From: Deltaproteobacteria bacterium
Lineage (GTDB): Bacteria; Desulfobacterota; Desulfobacteria; Desulfobacterales; JAFDCJ01
Assembly (NCBI GenBank): GCA_024277475.1
Contig: JAJRVC010000537.1
Location: 1 to 10,436 of the forward strand
Length of the DNA stretch: 10,436 nucleotides
Direction: 5' to 3'
Made by a program: the position numbers and the translations under genes
Part shown: piece after piece, positions 1 through 6,966 of the stretch
Numbering within the stretch: position 1 is the first letter of the stretch
How the letters are laid out: each line of letters begins with the position of its first letter
Notes under the pieces: generated by a model
The model's database searches: none
Told to the model about the DNA's origin: nothing
What the model saw: only the letters and a program-made list of their open reading frames with translations

Positions 1-10
1 AAATGAGCAA

Positions 11-108
11 TTTTTTCTCTGAGCAAGGCCGCACAAGGGTTTACGTTGAGACGTACTTTTCGTACTTCGCAGACGTAAACCCGCGGAGAACGCCGCTCAG
101 AGGAAAAA
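11..108. repeat. Long imperfect hairpin element downstream of the act operon
   Basis: A nested inverted repeat lies about 20 bp past the cytochrome stop. The arms are T12-16 with A104-108, CTCTGAGC (17-24) with GCTCAGAG (95-102), GGC (27-29) with GCC (92-94), GGGTTTACGT (37-46) with ACGTAAACCC (73-82), and GTAC (53-56) with GTAC (62-65) around a 5-nt loop. The segments between arms are unpaired internal loops. There is no U-run in the right place for a classical Rho-independent terminator in either direction. It may be a dispersed palindromic intergenic repeat, a transcript 3' end stabiliser, or both. The pairing is seen directly; the role is inferred. Confidence 0.6.
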
Positions 109-128
109 GGGCCATTTATGGATGGAAA

Positions 129-680
129 CTAGCTATGACAGGCCAGCCAGCAGTCGATGTTGGCCTTTTTTTCACGATGGCATTCAACGCAGAATCCCAT
201 TTTAAATTGTTTGCCTTTAATCCGGTCCATGGTTTTAACGGCGCCATGGCATTGCTCACAGGCAATATCCTTTTTGATGTGCCGCTGGTGGTTGAACAGC
301 ACATGTTCGGGCAAATAAAAAGCTTTGACCCACGGCGTGGGAGTGTTGGTATTAAAGTATTTATGCTCTTTTAAAATTTGCGGATGCCTGGCAATAATGT
401 AGTTATGGCAGTACAGGCACTTTTCCACCGGCGGAATTCCCGGGTGAAGCGATCGGGCGACATAGGGATGACAGAACCGGCACTGGATATCTTTTACGCC
501 GGCGTGCAGCCGGTGGCTGAAGGGTATCGGCTGCTCAGGGCCGATATCGGCTGCCGGGGGCGCATAAAAAAGCCACAAAAACGCCAGGATAAGAAGAGCA
601 CAGAGGGCCGTTACCAGGACCGGTTTTTTGTTGCCGGCGGCAGAATTAATCTTTCTTTCCAGGGGAGCGGCATTCTCCAT
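129..680 (-). CDS. actA: Membrane-anchored pentaheme cytochrome c, ActA-like subunit of Alternative Complex III
   Basis: This 183-residue protein has an N-terminal membrane anchor at about residues 21-40 and a periplasmic domain with five heme-attachment motifs. Four are CXXCH (Cys67, Cys88, Cys141, Cys164). The fifth is CX3CH (Cys177-W-L-A-Cys181-His182), ending one residue before the stop. His-rich stretches before hemes 1 and 3 (around 56-59 and 131-134) could supply distal ligands, as in cytochrome c7/c3-type folds. Five hemes plus one anchor match ActA of Alternative Complex III, where the subunit exchanges electrons between the Fe-S subunit and periplasmic acceptors. The chosen start is ATG at 680, which overlaps the actF stop by one base (TGATG) behind a GAGGTG ribosome site. 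An in-frame TTG at 683 would add one residue. It is last in the operon, whereas canonical actA is first. A generic class III-type cytochrome is the alternative. Confidence 0.85.
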   Translation of the reverse strand: MENAAPLERKINSAAGNKKPVLVTALCALLILAFLWLFYAPPAADIGPEQPIPFSHRLHAGVKDIQCRFCHPYVARSLHPGIPPVEKCLYCHNYIIARHPQILKEHKYFNTNTPTPWVKAFYLPEHVLFNHQRHIKKDIACEQCHGAVKTMDRIKGKQFKMGFCVECHREKKANIDCWLACHS

Positions 681-1903
681 CAACGCACCTCGCCCTTTTT
701 ACCCCGAACGAGCTCGGGAAACTGTCTTAGAAAGTATGTCACGGCTATAATCATCAGTCCTAAAAAACCCAGGGTAATCAGAGCATCCGAAATACTCAGG
801 GGAATCGAACTTACGCTTGGGCTCAAAGCCGGTCCTAAAAGCAGTAAGTGCTCCAGCCAGATTCCGACAATCACTGTCAGGCAAAGAATTATCATAAAAA
901 CCGGCCTGGTTTTAACTTTTTTGTTGATCAGAATGAAAAACGGCAAGATAAAACATACGATAAAAACCGTCCAGGCCAGTTTATTCCAGGGTGCCAGCAC
1001 CGTTCGCTGGATAACATAATAAGTTTCTTCGGGGATATTGCCGTACCAGATCACCACAAGCTGCACATAGAAAAAATCGGCCCACAGCAAAGAAAATGCA
1101 AAAAATAATTTGCCGATATCGTGTAGGTGAGATGTTGTTAAACCGCAGGCCTCTCCATGCCGCAGATAGAATATGGATGCCAGAATGACCAGGGCTCCCA
1201 GGCCGACATAAAAGGCCTTAACAAAATTATAGGCGCCGAACAAAGTTGAGACCCAGTGCGGGTCCATACTCATGATAAGATCATATCCGATTAAGGATAG
1301 CACCAGCGCAAAGGCCAGGATGTAAAATCCTCCCCAGAGGGTCATCCTGCTTTTTACACGTGCTGGATTACGGTTGTTTTGTTGCCACCCGCTGTAAACG
1401 AATTTACGCATTCTCCCCCGGAGTTGACGGGGATCAAATTTAAGCTGTAATGCGTTGTAAAGATATCCGAAGCCAAGCACATATAAAATTAACAAACCAA
1501 AAAAATCCCGCCAGAATAAAAACGGTATGTTGAGCCAGATTTCTTTGCCGTGCAAATCTTCATGCAGCCAGGGAAACAGGTGGGTTTTTCCTAAAAACAG
1601 CAGCAAAAACAAAGCAAACGAAAGCGGAAAAAAGGCTGCAAAAGATTCCGAAAGACTGGAAAGCGGACCACTCCAACGCGCGTTGGTCATGTGCATCACC
1701 GTTGAAAACAAAACCGCTCCCTGGGCGATGGCCGACCATAAAAGAAAATTGATTAAATATGTCTGCCAGGCCCTTTCCGGATGTTGACTGAAGAGTCCAT
1801 TCATAAACGCAGCCAGCCCGATGGCAACCAGTACCAGTGCCATAATAACGCCGAGTCCGGGTGCTTTAGATGATAGGGCTGTTTGCTTGGTGTTTGGTGA
1901 CAT
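680..1903 (-). CDS. actF: Alternative Complex III membrane subunit ActF (NrfD/PsrC-like)
   Basis: This 407-residue polytopic membrane protein has about ten hydrophobic helices (roughly 17-37, 45-72, 86-106, 126-150, 189-212, 223-246, 262-287, 303-326, 334-356, 370-393). Diagnostic ActF-type segments are YDLIMSMDPHWVSTLFGAYN (207-226), HDIGKLFFAF (261-270) and IWYGNIPEETYY (285-296). They resemble the SYDLLMSLDPHW, HDLGKLLF and WYANIPEET motifs I associate with this family. Members are paired NrfD-like subunits of Alternative Complex III, and ActF is proposed to help form the proton pathway beside ActC. The gene starts 73 bp after actD, across a perfect 24-bp palindrome, and its stop overlaps the cytochrome start. 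The sequence before ATG 1903 has only a weak ribosome site, so the palindrome or translational coupling could affect expression. The family call is firm; the mechanistic role is inferred from homologues. Confidence 0.9.
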   Translation of the reverse strand: MSPNTKQTALSSKAPGLGVIMALVLVAIGLAAFMNGLFSQHPERAWQTYLINFLLWSAIAQGAVLFSTVMHMTNARWSGPLSSLSESFAAFFPLSFALFLLLFLGKTHLFPWLHEDLHGKEIWLNIPFLFWRDFFGLLILYVLGFGYLYNALQLKFDPRQLRGRMRKFVYSGWQQNNRNPARVKSRMTLWGGFYILAFALVLSLIGYDLIMSMDPHWVSTLFGAYNFVKAFYVGLGALVILASIFYLRHGEACGLTTSHLHDIGKLFFAFSLLWADFFYVQLVVIWYGNIPEETYYVIQRTVLAPWNKLAWTVFIVCFILPFFILINKKVKTRPVFMIILCLTVIVGIWLEHLLLLGPALSPSVSSIPLSISDALITLGFLGLMIIAVTYFLRQFPELVRGKKGEVR

Positions 1904-1955
1904 ATCCAGTTGCTTTCTTAGAAACGCATTGACTGCTTTTAGTTATCCCGTCATA

Positions 1956-1979
1956 TGAGAATTGAATATTCAATTCTCA
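1956..1979. promoter_or_regulatory. Perfect 24-bp palindrome at the actD-actF junction
   Basis: The half-site TGAGAATTGAAT (1956-1967) is followed directly by its exact reverse complement (1968-1979), with no spacer. The last three bases are the actD stop codon read on the minus strand. It could be a dimeric regulator operator, an mRNA hairpin tuning actF output relative to actBCD, or a processing site. The symmetry is seen directly; no function is established. Confidence 0.7.
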
Positions 1980-2483
1980 GTCAAATACCCTGACCTCTCC
2001 ACCCTGTTGTTGAAAAAAATTTTGCAACCCATCAAGCTGCCCCGGTTCACAGGAAGCCAAAACGCCAAAATGCTCTCCCGAGCAACGGGAATCATAATGT
2101 TTAAGCCATTTGTCACTTGGAATACGCATCTGGGTCAGTAAACCGATGATATTGCCGAAAACAGCAAAGAGAATGGTGCCTTCAAAACCGACAATTACAA
2201 ATGGAATCAGTGCAATAACTGGTTTTCCGCCGACAATCAAATCCCACTGGACCGATGTGAAAATTGCCAGGGAGAAGCCTGCGAAAAAACCGATGATACC
2301 ACCGGCGAGGGTAAACCAGCCAACCGGGCTCTTTTTTAATTTCAGCGCCGCCATTATTTTATGACTGGGAAAGGGACTGTTGACGCGATGAAATTTATAG
2401 GATGATTTTTTCAACTCGTTAACAGCCGAAACGACTTGATCTTCCTCTTTGAAGAGCCCCATAATATATCGCTTAGGCTCCAT
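1977..2483 (-). CDS. actD: Alternative Complex III subunit ActD (DUF3341)
   Basis: This 168-residue protein has a soluble N-terminal part of about 50 residues beginning with an IMGLFKEEDQVVSAVNEL segment, two transmembrane helices (about 54-76 and 89-116) and a soluble tail. The helical hairpin with GFEGTILFAVFGN (99-111) is typical of DUF3341 proteins, which occur in act clusters next to the first NrfD-like gene. ActD carries no recognised cofactor and is regarded as a structural membrane subunit of the complex. Start ATG 2483 is preceded by AAGGAG at suitable spacing and overlaps the 3' end of actC by 11 bp, so the two are probably translationally coupled. A second Met at residue 8 is a less likely start. 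Its length is ordinary for the family. Confidence 0.9.
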   Translation of the reverse strand: MEPKRYIMGLFKEEDQVVSAVNELKKSSYKFHRVNSPFPSHKIMAALKLKKSPVGWFTLAGGIIGFFAGFSLAIFTSVQWDLIVGGKPVIALIPFVIVGFEGTILFAVFGNIIGLLTQMRIPSDKWLKHYDSRCSGEHFGVLASCEPGQLDGLQNFFQQQGGEVRVFD

Positions 2484-3792
2484 GGCTGACGGCTCCTTTT
2501 TCGAGTGCTTCTTTCATTTCGGTCATGGAAACAGATGGCAGATGCTTGACGAACAGCACGAATAAAAAGAAAAACAGGCAAAAGGTGCCGAGCATTATTC
2601 CGTATTCGATCAGGCTTGGTGCGTATAATCCCCAGGCATAGGGTGAAAAACCATGGGCCACGCCGCCGACGATAATAACAAAGCGTTCAAACCACATACC
2701 GAGGTTGACCAGCAGACAAATGCCGAACAGAAGTACAATCGAGGTACGAACTTTTTTAAAGATAAAGAGCAGGGGGAGCAATGTATTGCAAACCACCATG
2801 ATGTAGAAGCCATAACGGTATTCTCCCATGGCGCGCCAGCGGAAGGATTCCATTTCCACAATGTTGTGGCTGTACCAGGCAATAAAATATTCCGTTCCGT
2901 AAGCGAACCCAACGATCAGACCGGTGAAAACGATGGTCTTGGCCACATTTTCCAGCACTTCCAGGGTGATGATTTTCTGGTAGTTGAATATTTTGCGTAG
3001 CGGAATCATCAAGGTCATCACCATGGCCAGTCCCGAGTGGATCGCTCCGGCCACAAAATAGGGAGCAAATATGGTCGTATGCCAGCCGGGAACAATGCCC
3101 AGTGCGAAATCCCAGGACACCACGCTGTGGACGGATATTACCAGCGGAGTGGCCAGAGCGGCGAAAAACAGATAGCCGCGGGAATAATGACGCCATTGTT
3201 CGTGGGCGCCGGTCCAACCCATGGAAAGAATTTTAAAAATTTTATGGCGGGTTCCCCTCGAACGATCCCGCACCGCGGCCAGATCCGGCAGCAATCCCGT
3301 ATACCAGAAAAGCGAACTCACGGTCAGATAGGTGCTGATGGCGACCACGTCAAACACCAGCGGCGAGATGAAATTGGGCCAGAGCAGTCTTTGGGATGGA
3401 ATCGGCAGCATATAATAGACTTGCCATACGCGGCCCAAATGGATAAAAGGAAACAGCCCGGCAATGCACACCGCAAAGACCGTCATGGTTTCAGCGGCGC
3501 GTGCAATGGGATTGCGCCATCCGGCCCTGAAAAGGTGTAAAATGGCTGAAATCAGCGTCCCGGAGTGGGCGATACCTACCCAGAACACAAAATTAATCAG
3601 ATAAGTCCCCCAGGCCACCGGGTTGTTTTGCCCGCCCACACCGATGCCGATAAAAATTTGATAGGTCCAGCAAGCCGCTCCGATAAGCACCCCCAGGAGC
3701 AGGACCAGAAGAATGGCCCAGTAACCTTTTTTAGGCGGGCTTAGCGTGTCCAGGATGGTTTGATCGATTTGAGCGTAGGTGAGTTGTGACAT
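2473..3792 (-). CDS. actC: Alternative Complex III quinone-binding membrane subunit ActC (NrfD/PsrC family)
   Basis: This 439-residue protein has about ten transmembrane helices (roughly 24-45, 60-88, 100-120, 142-166, 205-225, 240-265, 280-303, 328-346, 350-374, 393-416). Characteristic segments are WGTYLINFVFWVGIAHSGT (61-79), PFIHLGRVWQVYY (115-127), SPLVFDVVAISTYL (143-156) and MWFERFVIIVGG (366-377). Polar residues inside helices, including His76, Glu101, His118 and Asp148, are candidates for quinone or proton chemistry; this is inferred from position. In Alternative Complex III, ActC binds the quinone next to the Fe-S domain of ActB. The start lies 23 bp after actB and the stop overlaps actD. 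NrfD proteins of Psr or Qrc complexes are relatives, but the following actD and actF genes decide for the Act type. Confidence 0.92.
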   Translation of the reverse strand: MSQLTYAQIDQTILDTLSPPKKGYWAILLVLLLGVLIGAACWTYQIFIGIGVGGQNNPVAWGTYLINFVFWVGIAHSGTLISAILHLFRAGWRNPIARAAETMTVFAVCIAGLFPFIHLGRVWQVYYMLPIPSQRLLWPNFISPLVFDVVAISTYLTVSSLFWYTGLLPDLAAVRDRSRGTRHKIFKILSMGWTGAHEQWRHYSRGYLFFAALATPLVISVHSVVSWDFALGIVPGWHTTIFAPYFVAGAIHSGLAMVMTLMIPLRKIFNYQKIITLEVLENVAKTIVFTGLIVGFAYGTEYFIAWYSHNIVEMESFRWRAMGEYRYGFYIMVVCNTLLPLLFIFKKVRTSIVLLFGICLLVNLGMWFERFVIIVGGVAHGFSPYAWGLYAPSLIEYGIMLGTFCLFFFLFVLFVKHLPSVSMTEMKEALEKGAVSHGA

Positions 3793-3815
3793 GTTCTTAA
3801 ATCGTTTCCCATATT

Positions 3816-6755
3816 TTAAATTTCCACCACCACTTTTTTCAAATAAATCACCGCCGGCTTGGTGTTCAAATATCCCATGACCTGATAGGCGCGGGAATTA
3901 TCCACCAATTTTCTCACCCGGCTCTTTTTATCCATCAGGCTGCCGAAGACAAGGGCGCCGGTAGGACAGGTCTGCACACAGGCCGGTAGGACTTCACCAT
4001 CGCGGATCAGGCGTTTTTCATTTTTTGCAACGCTACGGGCGGTTTTTATCCGCTGAATACAAAAAGAGCATTTTTCCATAACCCCTTTACTACGGACGGT
4101 GACATTCGGGTTCAACTGCCAGTTCATGGGCTCGGGCCACTGCCAGTCAAACCAGTTAAAACGCCGTACTTTATAGGGGCAATTCTGGACACAAAAGCGG
4201 GTCCCGATGCACCGGTTGTATATTTGATTGTTGATTCCCTCTTTCGAATGATGGGGCGCATACACCGGGCAAACCGATTCACAGGGGGCGTTGTCGCAAT
4301 GCTGACAAAGCATGGGCAGAAACGTAATTTTTCCCATTTGCTCCGGATCTTGAAACCGTTCGATGCTCAGCCAGGCCATTTCCCGTCCTTCAAGCATACG
4401 GGACATACCGACGATTCCAACGTTGTTTTCAGCGTAACAGGCCGCCGCACAGGCTCCGCACCCGATGCATTTGTCCAGATCAACCACCATACCCCAACGG
4501 TAATCCAGATGGTCATGGGGCGGATAGAAATCTCGTTCAGGATTGTACCCAGCGGGCAACGGAAGGGTTAAGGGAAAGTCCTCCATGGTCAAACCGGATT
4601 TTTTGTGAATTTTTCTTTTTTCCAGTTCTGCCAAAGTGACTGAGAGGGCATAGCTTCTGTCCTGCTGAGTCCGGCTGCCGTCCGTATGCGCCAGTTTCAT
4701 GGTGCGACCGGTTTTTTGGATGGAAACCGGATCGATGGCAAAATGGGTGCCGCCGACATCCGGCCCGGTCCCGGCGCTAAAAAGTTTGAGCGGATTGATG
4801 CCCGTTTCCTTTGCATACCTTCCGTATGATGAGTGGCCCTGACCCATTTCCATCAACAGAATTCCGGGAGTTACAAGTTTGGTTACGTATACCGGCGCTT
4901 CCAGAGTACCGGTTTTAGATTGAATCCGGATGATATCCTGCTGAGTGAGGCCTTTTTCTTTGGCCGTCGCAGGATGGATGATAACCGGCGTTTGCCAGGC
5001 GATGCGTGACAGGGGATCTGGAATTTCACACAACCAGGGTTTATTGGCTCCCCGGCCGTCGAAAAACCGGATAGATGGCATTGCCATAAAAGCGAGAGCC
5101 GGTTTAGACGGTTCGGTTTTTTTCGCCAGGACATCGGCCAATTTTTTCGGTCGAAGTTTTTTAGCGGATCCGGCCGCTTTTACGCTGACATCGAATTTAC
5201 CACCGTGCTGAAAAGTCTGCACCCATTGCGTTTCATCAACAATACCGCGGTTTTTAGCCAGTTGGGAAACAAGCCAGGTTTTGTAATTTTTTGCCGGTGG
5301 ATTATTCTCGAAACCGGCGTATAAAAGCACATCTCCGAGATGGGATGCTTTTGTCAGTTTGCCCATGGCCGGCTGCAAAGTAGTTACAATCGGCTGTTTG
5401 CCGCCGTATTCGTCCCAGGTTTCAAGGGGCATCCGGACCGGCAGGATAAGATCGGCCACCTGTGAGGTTTCGTCCATAAAATTGCTGAAGCTCACCACAA
5501 AAAGATCCGGTTCGCCTAGGGCCTCCTTGACACCGCTGTCCGGCGGAAGGGTAAATACGGGGTTCACATTGTTGAGCAACAGCAGATCGACCCCGTCGGA
5601 CTCCAGGGATTGGAAAAACTCCAGAATGTCAGTATGTTTTGCTGCCGTTTCAACGCGCTGCCGGTATTTGAAATCAAACAATTCGAGATCGGGATCCAGC
5701 AAAATGTTCAGCAAATTGGCGGCTATATTGGTCTGCAGGCCATTGAGATCCGATGTGCCCGTACCGGTTCCCAACACCAGTGGATTACGCGCCTTCATGA
5801 GCTGGATAATCAGTTTTTCATAGGCTGCCAGTGGAATTGCCGAGCGTTGCAGCACATAGTCCTGGGTGTATGGGGCCGTGACGTCGTTTATAAATTTATG
5901 AAAAGATCGAGTCAGGTGTTTGCCCCTACCTATATCCAGGGCCTGTCTGACCAGGCCCAGGGCTACTGCTGATTGACTGCCGGGATTGCAGGCCAGCCAG
6001 TGATCGGCGTTTGCACCGGTCAAAGACTGGTAAGGACTGACCTGGAAAAATAGATTTTTTCCACCTTTTTTAAGCCTGTGCATGGCTTTAAATTTGGCGG
6101 CATATTCCACCGGCGACAACCAGGTCTCCAGAAAATCGGCCCCGAAGCCCAGCAGGACATCCGCTTTTTCCATGTGATAGGAAATCAAGCCGTTGACGCC
6201 TAACACCTTTTCGTTGGCCGTTTTTAAAGACTCATAGGCATAAGGTTCATATACCAGCGGAGCGGCGGATTTCAGGTTTTTCAAAGCCGCTGTGGCCAGA
6301 TTCATCAGGCTGCCGCCGATGGTCTCCGTCAGCATCCGTACCCGATCCGGTCCATTTTGACTGGCCTCACGGGCTCTGCTTTTTAAAAGGGTCTCGGCCT
6401 TGGAGAAGGAAAGCGGCCGCCATTCGTCTTTTTCTTTGAGCAAAGGCGTTTTAAGCCTGTCAGGGTTATAAATACCCTGCAAGGCGGCCTGTCCCCGCAT
6501 GCAAAGTTTGCCTTTATTGATCGGGTGATGCGGATTACCTTCAATTTTTATGACGCGTCCTTCCCGGTTTTTGGCAAGAATGCCGCAGCCGGCCGGGCAC
6601 TCACGGCAGGTGGATGCATACCAGGTGGCCTCTCCGGCCACCCTGTCGTCAGGGGCCTTAACCAGAGAGTAAAGATGCTTCTCGGGGGGACTGCAGCCAA
6701 CTGCAAAGGAAATGCTACCCATGCCGGCAATTTTGAGAAAGGTTCGCCGATTCAT
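3816..6755 (-). CDS. actB: Alternative Complex III ActB: Tat-exported molybdopterin-oxidoreductase-like domain fused to four-cluster ferredoxin domain
   Basis: This 979-residue fusion begins with a Tat motif (RRTFLK, residues 3-8) and a lipobox-like FAVGC ending at Cys21, suggesting export and possible lipid anchoring. Residues about 45-700 form a DMSO-reductase-family fold, with a dinucleotide-binding-like region near 588-690. Residues about 750-979 form a ferredoxin domain with Cys763/766/769/773, 817/820/825/829, 849/855/859 and 896/899/926/930. Thr852 replaces the expected sixteenth Cys. Fifteen ligands fit three [4Fe-4S] plus one [3Fe-4S], the set known for ActB of Rhodothermus marinus. 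The N-terminal domain keeps Cys50, Cys53, Cys57 and Cys85 in the spacing of an extra [4Fe-4S] site. No Cys or Sec is seen where a molybdenum ligand would sit, so it is probably not a Mo enzyme. It starts the operon. The chosen ATG begins the Tat peptide directly and has GGGAG upstream. Separate Psr/Qrc subunits are the nearest alternative. Confidence 0.92.
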   Translation of the reverse strand: MNRRTFLKIAGMGSISFAVGCSPPEKHLYSLVKAPDDRVAGEATWYASTCRECPAGCGILAKNREGRVIKIEGNPHHPINKGKLCMRGQAALQGIYNPDRLKTPLLKEKDEWRPLSFSKAETLLKSRAREASQNGPDRVRMLTETIGGSLMNLATAALKNLKSAAPLVYEPYAYESLKTANEKVLGVNGLISYHMEKADVLLGFGADFLETWLSPVEYAAKFKAMHRLKKGGKNLFFQVSPYQSLTGANADHWLACNPGSQSAVALGLVRQALDIGRGKHLTRSFHKFINDVTAPYTQDYVLQRSAIPLAAYEKLIIQLMKARNPLVLGTGTGTSDLNGLQTNIAANLLNILLDPDLELFDFKYRQRVETAAKHTDILEFFQSLESDGVDLLLLNNVNPVFTLPPDSGVKEALGEPDLFVVSFSNFMDETSQVADLILPVRMPLETWDEYGGKQPIVTTLQPAMGKLTKASHLGDVLLYAGFENNPPAKNYKTWLVSQLAKNRGIVDETQWVQTFQHGGKFDVSVKAAGSAKKLRPKKLADVLAKKTEPSKPALAFMAMPSIRFFDGRGANKPWLCEIPDPLSRIAWQTPVIIHPATAKEKGLTQQDIIRIQSKTGTLEAPVYVTKLVTPGILLMEMGQGHSSYGRYAKETGINPLKLFSAGTGPDVGGTHFAIDPVSIQKTGRTMKLAHTDGSRTQQDRSYALSVTLAELEKRKIHKKSGLTMEDFPLTLPLPAGYNPERDFYPPHDHLDYRWGMVVDLDKCIGCGACAAACYAENNVGIVGMSRMLEGREMAWLSIERFQDPEQMGKITFLPMLCQHCDNAPCESVCPVYAPHHSKEGINNQIYNRCIGTRFCVQNCPYKVRRFNWFDWQWPEPMNWQLNPNVTVRSKGVMEKCSFCIQRIKTARSVAKNEKRLIRDGEVLPACVQTCPTGALVFGSLMDKKSRVRKLVDNSRAYQVMGYLNTKPAVIYLKKVVVEI

Positions 6756-6893
6756 CTCAAAAACGATCTCCCGGAAATATATATGGAGGATAGGTTAGAA
6801 AAAAAAATCTTCGGAGGACAAATAAATATAAGTATGTAATATTAAATAATTAGATGGTCGAATGGCTTTTGCAACAGCTAAACGATACAACCG

Positions 6894-6915
6894 ATCTAAA
6901 CCAACCAGTTTAGAT
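6894..6915. promoter_or_regulatory. Perfect 8-bp inverted repeat in the act leader
   Basis: ATCTAAAC (6894-6901) and GTTTAGAT (6908-6915) flank a 6-bp spacer. The repeat lies just downstream of the predicted act transcription start. A dimeric repressor operator or a small leader hairpin would both fit this position. The symmetry is seen directly; the function is inferred. Confidence 0.5.
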
Positions 6916-6929
6916 AGGAATCATTATCA
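6915..6929 (-). promoter_or_regulatory. Weak Fur-box-like sequence near the act start site
   Basis: Read on the minus strand this is TGATAAT-G-ATTCCTA. It agrees with the Fur 7-1-7 consensus (TGATAAT-N-ATTATCA) at 11 of 14 positions, with an intact left half and a poor right half. It lies at the predicted transcription start. Iron control of an operon with at least four Fe-S clusters and five hemes is plausible, but AT-rich sequence gives such partial matches by chance. Confidence 0.25.
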
Positions 6930-6937
6930 ATTCAACC

Positions 6938-6966
6938 CTTATAGAAAAATGTGCGGTACTTGTCAA
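6938..6966 (-). promoter_or_regulatory. Sigma70-type promoter of the act operon
   Basis: On the minus strand, TTGACA (6966-6961) and TATAAG (6943-6938) are separated by exactly 17 bp. The -35 is a consensus match and the -10 matches at five of six positions. The predicted start near 6931 gives a leader of about 175 nt before actB. Just upstream are two direct copies of AAG(T)CCGGTAT on the plus strand (6965-6974 and 7002-7012) flanking a GCAAAA/TTTTGC inverted repeat (6979-6984 and 6995-7000), a possible activator region. Confidence 0.6.

Noticed and set aside
3..374. Plus-strand open frame at the left edge (123 codons)
   Set aside because: It lies mostly antisense to the heme motifs of the cytochrome gene and begins inside the hairpin element without a ribosome site; its protein shows no recognisable features.
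378..1019. Plus-strand open frame of 213 codons
   Set aside because: It is antisense to actA and actF, whose motifs and operon structure are clear; the composition is that of a shadow frame.
2756..3217. Minus-strand frame of 153 codons inside actC
   Set aside because: It is an alternate frame of actC, rich in Arg, His and Gly with no hydrophobic or domain pattern.
5359..5823. Plus-strand frames antisense to actB (5359-5823 and 5610-5972)
   Set aside because: They are antisense to a well-supported 979-codon gene and have no family resemblance.
3816..6755. Reading actB as an active molybdenum reductase (polysulfide, thiosulfate or formate)
   Set aside because: No Cys, Sec or other clear Mo ligand is seen in the expected region, the ferredoxin domain is fused, and the actC-D-F genes follow, all pointing to Alternative Complex III.
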